Positions 57,132 to 64,000 of a stretch of DNA of 64,000 bases are shown here, one piece after another. Each line of letters begins with the position of its first letter. Positions within the stretch are counted from its first letter, which is position 1. Both the position numbers and the translations under genes were made by a program. The notes under the pieces are model-generated. The model was not told where the DNA came from. It did no database searches and worked only from the letters and a program-made list of their open reading frames with translations. This DNA is from Bilabrum cf. latius. Taxonomy: Eukaryota > Bigyra: Bicosoecida > Bigyra > Bicosoecida. The stretch lies in the NCBI GenBank assembly GCA_965178125.1, contig OZ237736.1, positions 1,612,001-1,676,000 of the forward strand, in the 5' to 3' direction.

Positions 57132-57354
57132 GTTTTTCGAGTGCCAATCCTTGTATTAGCTTGTCTAGCATCTGTCTGCGGAGGGGTCCACTGCAACGGG
57201 CAGTGCGCTGCAGGTGCACAAGAAACGTGTGTTGTTTTGCAGGAAGCCGGACCACCTCACCAGCATGCCGTGAAACTATTATCTTGGTTATATTGAGATA
57301 CCAGCCATGGCACACGGGGACTAGCTCAGCACTGCGGCTTCAGCAACTGGCCGA
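57132..57354. promoter_or_regulatory. Divergent promoter region between the YL1_C and METTL21-like genes
   Basis: 223 bp between start codons with a locally AT-rich core (near 57275-57300). No recurrent motif recognised. Confidence 0.4.
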
Positions 57355-58476
57355 ATGAATTCTGATTCAACCACTAGCGTAATCTACAAGTCACTGGATG
57401 AATCGTTAGAACTAGTAATTCGGTAGCGACCATCAGAGTCCAGTAGCCATGGATTTAGCGTGTGGGATTCTTCTGTAGTGATGTGCAGATACCTGGAGAC
57501 CACAAAGCGACGCGAGGCACTTGCTGGCAGGACTGTGCTCGAAATCGGCAGTGGTTGCGGTCTAGGAGGAATATTTGCAGCTCGTTATTTAGGCGCATCA
57601 GTTATAATGTCTGATTTACCTGAGATTTTGGATATTCTGCGGCTTAATGCCGCTTCAAGCCGCTCTGCTGGCTCTAGTGATCATGATGAGGGAGGTGCCC
57701 TAGCAGATGGCAGAATAGCTTCGATCTCCGCCCTTGACTTCGATGACCCGAACGGGCCCTCGGTAGCAGTAAAAAAAGCATTGGCTCTGAAGCCACGCTC
57801 GTCCAATTTGAAAGCGGAAGCATCGTCTGATGCGGCAACTGCTGAGGCGGGACCATGCCACAAGGTCGACCTGATTATCGGAAGTGACATTTTGTTTAGC
57901 GAATCGCTCGTTGTTCCATTGCTCGAGACTGTTGGAGTCACCATGCAGGAGCACGGTGCTCGCCGCGCTGTGATCGTGCACGAGACGAGGTGCACAGACC
58001 TCACCTCTCGCTTCGAAAGGGAGGCGCGCTCGAGGTTCGCACTGTCGAGGGTGCGCAGGAAGAAGCTCCCGCCCGAGTGGTGCCCTGCCAACATAGATGT
58101 GTACATCTTGTCGCCACCTATCCGGGGGTGGGCCGAGGCACGCCCCGCAGAAGGACGCGAGGGCGAGGGTGAGTGCGAGGGCGGGGAGGAGACTGAGGCA
58201 CTTGGAGCAGCGACCGGCGGTGCTTCGGGCGTGTCAGCCAGCAAGGGCGCAGCTGCTCCGGCTGTGTCAAGGGCCACCACGGCGGTTGACTAGTGCGCAG
58301 AGCCTGTCGCACGTGACCCTCCGGCCGGGTCCGGGGCAGTTGCACCGTCGGAGTCGCAGGGGGCACCACTGGCAGCAGCTGCGGGCAAGGCGCGGCGCAG
58401 CAACCGGGCAGTGGTGAGAGAGATGCTGCGAAGGAAGCGGGCCACCGATAAGGATCATGATGCTACATTGAAGTGA
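57355..58476 (+). CDS. METTL21-family lysine methyltransferase
   Basis: Single frame of 373 residues, ATG 57355, TGA 58474-58476. Two TAGs are sense (57424-57426 and 58291-58293). The N-terminus LELVIRxRPSESSS followed by FSVWDSSVVMCRYLE fits the METTL21 pattern, where a conserved Gln occupies the TAG position and VWD(A/S) follows. The SAM-binding motif I is VLEIGSGCGLGGIFAARYLG, with SDLPEIL next and DLIIGSDILFSESLVVPLLE as the later motif. Family members trimethylate lysines on chaperones and translation factors (HSP70, VCP, eEF1A). Substrate unknown. The C-terminus after the second TAG is a basic, disordered extension ending in REMLRRKRATDKDHD. Confidence 0.88.
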
Positions 58477-58598
58477 CCAGCGAGAGATTGCCGGCAGGCG
58501 GGGCAATGCCTCGAATTGATTACCTCGACAAGTCATGTATGGACCTGCACTCTGTTTCAACCGATCCAATGGATCGAATCCCTCTCTGGGCGTGTCGG

Positions 58599-61500
58599 TC
58601 ACCCCTTCCTTCTCTGGGCCTTGGTTCGACCCGACCCCCGACCCCCGTACGAGCCCTTGGATCCGATCCGAGGGGCCCTCGCCTTGTTGCCTGCCCTCCC
58701 GCTGCCACCGCCGCGGGCCAGGCCCTCCCTGGCTGCCTCGTTGGCCTCCGTGGACTGCCTCTGCATGAACGTGAGGAACTCCTTGTACTTGGCCGTCTGC
58801 TCCGCGGATCGAGCCGCCTGCTCCCGGTCCTTCTCCTCCGCTAAGAAGGCAGAGTCCTGCCGCAGCTCCCGAGCCACAGCTCGCTTCTCCCGCTGCAGTT
58901 CCTTGCGGAGCTTCTGCACCTCCACGGCCTCCCTCTGCGCGGGAGTCGCATCCCTGGGCAGCCGCCCGGGGTTGTACGCCCGCATGCCATCTCCCTCCAG
59001 CTCGGGATCCAGCTGGGCCAGCTGCTGCGGCTTGGCCGCCCGGCGAGCCTGCATGCGGAGCTCCCCGCGGTCCATGCGCTCGGACCGCAGCATGCCACGG
59101 GCCAGTCTGTGAGCAGCGGCAAGCAGGTCCGTAGCGCGCCTAGACCCGCAGACCGCACCACCGGACCAGTCCACCAGCTGCGTGAGCAGTTGGAGCGCAG
59201 ACAGCACCGGCGCCAGCAGCTCAGGACCGTGCCCGCGCCCCTTGCATGCAACCACAGAGGCAGCCGCAGCCTGTGCGGCCTGACACACGAGACCTGCGCA
59301 ATCCGAGCGGCCCTCCCGAAGCCCCCGCGCCCACATGCCCCAGCATCGATCCGCGGCGGGCAGGTCTCCGATGGCACCTGCCGCCGGCGGGGCCGAGACC
59401 AGGGCAGCACCGAGGCTCCTGGCCCACTTCTTGCTGACTGCAGACCGGCCCTCCTTGTCCTGTGCACGGAACACGGCAGCTGTCACGGCTAGCAACACGC
59501 AGGACACGCCGTGCACTGCCTCTAGAGCAGCGCGCCGAGCCGGCACCGCCGCGTCCTGCGCCGCGGTGGCAGCCTTGAGGCAGGCCCACGCGTCGGCAGG
59601 GGTGCTCAGAGGCAGCATCCCGCCCGGTGCGCTGGCCCGCTCCCCGGCGTGCGCTGGGCCCGGGCTGGCGAGAGATGCCGCCGCCCTGGCCAGCACTGCT
59701 GCTGCCGGGGTCGCGATCACGTGCTGGAAGTCCGAGGCGGGGAACACTCTCAGGCACAGACGCATGATCCGGATGTGTCCCGGGTGCATGCGCCGGGGAT
59801 GCTGGCACGCGAGACAGACGCTACGCGCCACCTATTCTGCTCTCGTCGAGTCCTCACCGTGCATCTCCTCGACGATGGAAGCTGCCTTTGCAGCGGCTAC
59901 AGCAACGGCCTCTGCGTGCTCTGCTGGCATGCACAGGCTTGGAAGCGTGGTTTGAAACAGGTCTACGGGGACTGCATCCCGCACCTCGGCATCCAGCTTC
60001 GCGAGCGCCTCATCGGAGAGCTTGCTGGCAGCTGTGGCAGAGCCGCTCTACTTGCCTCTCTTCCTCGCCAGACCCTTGGCGGCACGGCCAAACACCTGCC
60101 GGGCATGCGCCGCTCGCACCTCTGCTGCGTCCTCCTGCCGCGCCACTGGCCCTAGCAACGCCGCGCGCAGGCCATGCACACCGCCATCATCGGAGGCATC
60201 AGAGTCGGTGCTCTCAGCGTCGCTGTCACTAGCATCAGTGGGCTCGTCCATCGCACCCTTCTCACGCCCCGCGGCACCGCCAGAGATCCCCTCCAGCGCC
60301 CTCCACCAGACACGGACGGCACCAGCCCGCAAAGCTGGCATCGCTGTGAGCGCCGCAATGCACGGAGCGGCGGCTTCCGAGTATTCGCTGCTCATCCATG
60401 CGCAGTTGGCCATGCGAGGAGGCTCGCGCAGCATCGCAGAGACCCTTGGTCCTGACGCTTTACCAGCTCCTCGGCTGTCGGACCCCGCGGCATCTTCCTC
60501 GTCTTCCGATGGATGCAAAGGGGCTGGTGCCATCTCGAGCAGGAGCAGAGCGAGCAGGCGCAGCAGCCGGCCTACGTTCGAAGCCCGTAAATGGGGCGAA
60601 TAAGCCGCAAGGATTCTCCTCAGGACTTCTTTCAGCGCGGCGGCGCTCAGCTGGACCCTGTCTCCTTCGGCACTTTCCAGAACAGCACACAGCGAGAGGA
60701 TCATCTGCCTCAGAGCTTCTGGGGTGGAGGGGCAGGGGAGCACGAACGGGAGTCTTGCAATCAACGATCGCTCCGCCTTGGATTTCACCGATGAAGCCAG
60801 CCTCCCGCTCTCAGTTGCTGCTGCTGCGCTCGCTGTTGAACTAGCACTCCACGATGCAGCTGCCGCCTTCGAAGGCTACGGTGCTGGCAGGCGCAGGTAC
60901 TCGCTGGCAGACGATTGAGCATGCAGCGGCACCGCCTTGGGCTGTAAGGTGCCACCACCACTGCCGCTGCTGTCCTCTCGGCCCTTCGCTGCCTGCATGC
61001 TCGCTTGTTGTTGCTCCCTCGCCTACGCAGCCCTGTCGAACTCACGCGCCAGCAACTCGATGGTGGGCGGTGTCCAGTCCTGCGGCAGCCCAGCCCCGAA
61101 TGCGAGCTCTCTCCAGTGGAGACGGTCCAGAGGCACGGCGCTCCACGCCCCGCGGAACTGAAACGCAGCGGAAGGATCCCAGGACGTGCTCTTGCCACCA
61201 GAGCTGATCCGAACGGTAAGCAGCTGTGGCCGGACTCCGGCGGCCAGCTCAAGCAATCGATCCGAGGAGATGCGACCCAGGGCACCATCCGCGGGACCCA
61301 CCGCGTTCTGGCCAAGCGCTGGCTTCCCTCGAGCGCCATCCGCACCTGCCGCGAGCTGCATGGAGCTCACCAGTGCATCCCCGTCACCTGCACGCCTGCT
61401 GGACCCCCTCTCGCGGCGGGTTTTGCCAGCACCTTTGGTGGCTCCACCAGGCTGGTGCGCTGCTGCTCCTCCATCAAGATCTGATCCGATCGCATGCCCA

Positions 61501-63035
61501 GACCGCAGGCCGGGACGCACAGCCTGGCCTTCCAATCCGCCAGCCAGCACGACTCGCCCGTCCTGGCCCCAACCTGCACCCTCCGCGGCAGCTGCAGACT
61601 CAGATCCTCCGGCCATACGCGCCCGGCGCATCTTCTCTGCCTCCAGCAGCGCAGACAGCTCCTACTGTGCGGTCTCTTCCTCGGTGCGGGCCCTGTCCGT
61701 GGCGATGGCGCGCGTATGCTGCGCAAGTGCACCCAGCAGCGACTCAAAATCGTCGTCATCGTCATCGTCATCAGCGGGTTGAGAAGCGGGGCCAGGTTTG
61801 CCGTTCTTCTTTGCTCGACCTCCGGCCTGCTGCTCCTGCTCCTGCTCCTGCTCCTGCTACCCACCGGTCTCGTGGTCGTCATTCCCATCATCACCCCCAT
61901 CCGAGCTGTCGCTGTCACTGTCGCTGTCGCTGTCGCTGTCACTGTCGCTGCCACCACCACTCTCGCTACCACCAGCGTGTGCCTCAGGCCTACCAGTGGC
62001 GGTGCGAGCAGCCTTGGCTGGCCGCTCTGCGTCCTGCCCAGCTGAACCCCCCCCTTGGGTACCCTATGCAGTGGCTTCCTCCGAGCAGCCACCGCCAGTC
62101 TCAACTGCACCTGCTCCTGCTCCTGCCGCTGCAGCCGCCGCCGCCTCTGCCCTCTTGCGTTTCTTGCCGATCCAAGGCCGGCTCCCCTCCCTATCATCTG
62201 CCGTGTTCCCCACAATGGCCTTGGCCCTAAGCGTGGCAAGCACATCGTCCGCCTCCTGGTCCAGCCTGCCGAGGGCCTCATCCATGGCCACCTTCTCGCG
62301 GCGGGCCAGTGCCTTGCGCTCCTTGTCGCGGGCGATCACCTCTGCGATCACCTCGCTGCGGCTCTTGCGAGGGGCATCATCTTCCTCCTGTTCATCGCTG
62401 GGGCCCCTTTGAGAGGCACCTGCAGGGCCACTGCTGGCAGAAGCGGCCCCTGCACGCTGTTGTCGTTCCATCCAAGCCGGGAGCGGCTTCACACCACGCA
62501 TCGGGGCTGCGCTCTGGGAAGCAGCCTGCCCCCCACCGAAATGAAGATTCGCAACCCAATCCGCACTGAGACCCTCGCGGTCGGTCTCTGCTGCTTTGTC
62601 GTCAAAATCGAATCGATCGGCAGCTCCCCGCCCCTCCTGCTGCATTTTCCCGTAGTCATCGTCCCGCAGAGCTCTCCCAAAATGCGTCAATGGCTCCGCA
62701 GGTCCACCTTCAGTGTCATCATCCAGCTAAAATTTCTACTTTTTCTTGCTGCGTCTTGCTCGCTGCAGTTGCCGCTGCCGTTCCCTCTAGGCTCTTGCAA
62801 GCATGATCTCTTCCTAATCTGCGGCGGCATCGTCTGCTTTCGCACCAATCCTCCTATCATCAAACTGGTTTGATTTGCCAAGGGCGCGGTATTCCGGCAG
62901 AAGCTCCCTCTTTCTTTTCTTGACAGCCTTGTCCCTAGCTGCAGCGACATTGCGGGACGACCCTCGAACTCTACGATTCAAGACATCAAATCGCTAATGC
63001 TTGTTGGCACGCGATTCAAATGGATTGGATGACAT
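58599..63035 (-). CDS. NOP14: Nucleolar protein NOP14, small-subunit processome component
   Basis: Single frame of about 1,478 residues, ATG 63035 to TGA 58599-58601, with about eleven TAG codons. The N-terminus NPFESRANKHxRFDVLNRR matches NPFEVKVNRQKFQILGRK of animal NOP14. SNQFDDRRIG, EPLTHFGRAL and DWVANLHFGGG are the family's next conserved blocks. A long acidic/Gln-Glu-rich middle (SD repeats, QE repeats, eight Asp in a row) and an alpha-helical C-terminal half follow. The C-terminus (QKLRKELQREKRAVARELRQ, AFLAEEKDREQA, KYKEFLTFM) is typical of NOP14. The protein is needed for 18S rRNA maturation and 40S export. Standard-code reading would break it into roughly a dozen pieces. Confidence 0.93.
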
Positions 63036-63572
63036 AGTTTCTGGGAAGTTTGGCAGGTTTACTCGAGCGATTCAAGATAAATCCCCGGGAAAGGCAAGTG
63101 CCTAGCGGGGCACACCACGCGCGAGACGAGTGTGAGGAGTGCGCTTGTGATGGCACCAGATCAGATTTAGATGGAGTCCAGTGGCACGGTGGGCTGTCTT
63201 GTTGCATCCAGTGGACCCTGTACAGAGCCAATCATTACGAGACAGCAGGCAAGCGCGGTGACTGATATATTTCTAAATAGACCCCCGTTTCGATTGCATG
63301 ACCACGCTGCCACCACATTCTGGTACAGCCCATGGCCCTACACGGCCACCCAAATCAAACTGGCCCAACTCCCGTGCGACCTCCGCACGAGCTTGAACCA
63401 GCCATCACTAACTGAACCCGACTCGACAGTCGGATCCCCCCCATGACACCACAAGAGGCAACCCCCCAGCTGCCTCGCAGCCTGTGAACCTGGCCCGACT
63501 GTTAGGCCAGCTTCGCAGGCTCACAGAAACACTGGACTGGACCCTCCTCATCAGTTGCACAGCCTAGATTGC
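63036..63572. other. Intergenic between the RPL35A stop and the NOP14 start
   Basis: 537 bp containing the 3' UTR of RPL35A and the NOP14 promoter. No gene seen. The notable element is the strong hairpin at 63479-63521. Confidence 0.4.
63479..63521 (-). other. Strong RNA hairpin in the presumed RPL35A 3' UTR
   Basis: Arms 63479-63495 and 63505-63521 pair over 17 positions (15 Watson-Crick, one G-U, one C-C mismatch) around a 9-nt loop. It starts about 50 nt downstream of the RPL35A stop on the transcribed strand. Possible 3'-end processing or stability element; function inferred. Confidence 0.5.
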
Positions 63573-63988
63573 TCAGATGTGGCTAGGGTAGAGCATCACT
63601 CGCAGCGACGCGCCCATGGCGGCAGGCGGCAAGTTGCGGCGGAACTTAGCCCGAACAATGCCAGAGGTACCATGAGAACGAACAACCTTGCCCCAGATGA
63701 CCCTGAACTTGGTGCCATCGCGCTCGGCCTTGCCCTTATAGATGTACGCTACGCGCTTGCCAAGGTAGAACTTGCCCTCCTCGGTCGTCTCTACACCCTC
63801 TACCTTCACGAGAGCAGTGTGGGAGTACTGGTTCACCTTGGAACTGCAGAACGAAAAAGGCGCAAGTATTTATACATGCTGTGCATCAATGCTTTCTGGA
63901 ACAGCTGCATTGTAAAGGCTAAACTCAACAGGCAGTCTCACCCCTTGTATCCCACAAACTTCCCACGCACGTACAAACGAACGGGCTC
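63573..63988 (-). CDS. RPL35A: Cytosolic large-subunit ribosomal protein eL33 (RPL35A), 5' end beyond the right edge
   Basis: Two exons are seen: 63988..63942 (47 nt, [16 protein letters not shown]) and 63843..63573, separated by a 98-nt intron (GTGAGA donor, CTGCAG acceptor). An upstream acceptor (TATCGCAG) at the right edge shows that the start-codon exon lies outside the window. Exon 2 contains [58 protein letters not shown] and the family terminus [10 protein letters not shown] followed by TGA. This is the near-complete eL33 domain. No TAG codons are used. Confidence 0.95.
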
Positions 63989-64000
63989 CTGCGATAAAAC

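Noticed and set aside
1-64000. UAG and UAA both reassigned (ciliate-type code)
   Set aside because: No internal TAA was found in any reconstructed gene, and TAA occurs only at gene ends.
1-64000. UAG = leucine, as in some aphelids and a rhizarian
   Set aside because: Conserved sites carrying TAG align mostly with Gln or Glu (CCT5, SMC2, SPG1, METTL21, NOP14), and the CAG/TAG tract favours Gln. Glu is less likely but not fully excluded.

Overview
This is eukaryotic nuclear DNA from a flagellated protist or alga. Coding DNA is GC-rich, about 20 spliceosomal introns are visible (mostly GTGAG donors and CAG acceptors), and cytosolic ribosomal protein, CCT, condensin, septation-GTPase and axonemal dynein genes are present. 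A DNAI3/WDR63-type inner-arm dynein intermediate chain implies a motile flagellum. Several proteins resemble plant or algal homologues at diagnostic positions, but I cannot name the lineage.

The central fact about the window is its genetic code. TAG is a sense codon, read about 100 times inside otherwise intact genes. Every TAG-interrupted gene continues in the same frame, and family homology resumes immediately afterwards (SMC2, CCT5, SPG1, PGM, NOP14, TBC1D23, DNAI3, CNNM, sulfatase). A CAG/TAG-mixed poly-glutamine tract, plus sites where homologues carry Gln or Glu, point to UAG = Gln. Nearly all genes end at TGA. TAA appears only at or near gene ends (two or three genes), so UAA still terminates. 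The code therefore looks like NCBI table 15: UAG = Gln, with UAA and UGA as stops. A standard-code gene finder breaks most of these genes into fragments, and the coordinates below are for TAG-as-sense reading.

Layout, left to right: a Ser/Gly/Gln-rich protein running off the left edge (-); SPOC-domain protein (-) divergent from an NCLX-type cation/Ca exchanger (+); an unresolved small gene (-); a 7-exon sulfatase (+); a CNNM/Mam3 transporter (-) divergent from a YjbQ-family protein (+); SPG1-like GTPase (-) divergent from phosphoglucomutase (+); CCT5 (+); ribosomal protein eS30 (-) divergent from a small membrane protein (+); SMC2 (-) divergent from a TBC1D23 homologue (+); dynein light chain LC8 (-) divergent from a 1,600-residue membrane protein (+); a 2,010-residue membrane protein (-); DNAI3 (-) divergent from a serine carboxypeptidase (+); an EK-rich protein (+); a YL1_C/VPS72-like protein (-) divergent from a METTL21-like methyltransferase (+); NOP14 (-); and ribosomal protein eL33/RPL35A (-) running off the right edge.

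Most genes sit in divergent pairs separated by only 129-442 bp, so shared promoters are likely. A 10-bp palindrome, GGTTGCAACC, occurs three times, always in upstream intergenic DNA. Beyond the code change, the main unknowns are the two giant multi-TM proteins (35995-40833 and 41205-47237). They are almost invisible under the standard code and match no family I recognise.
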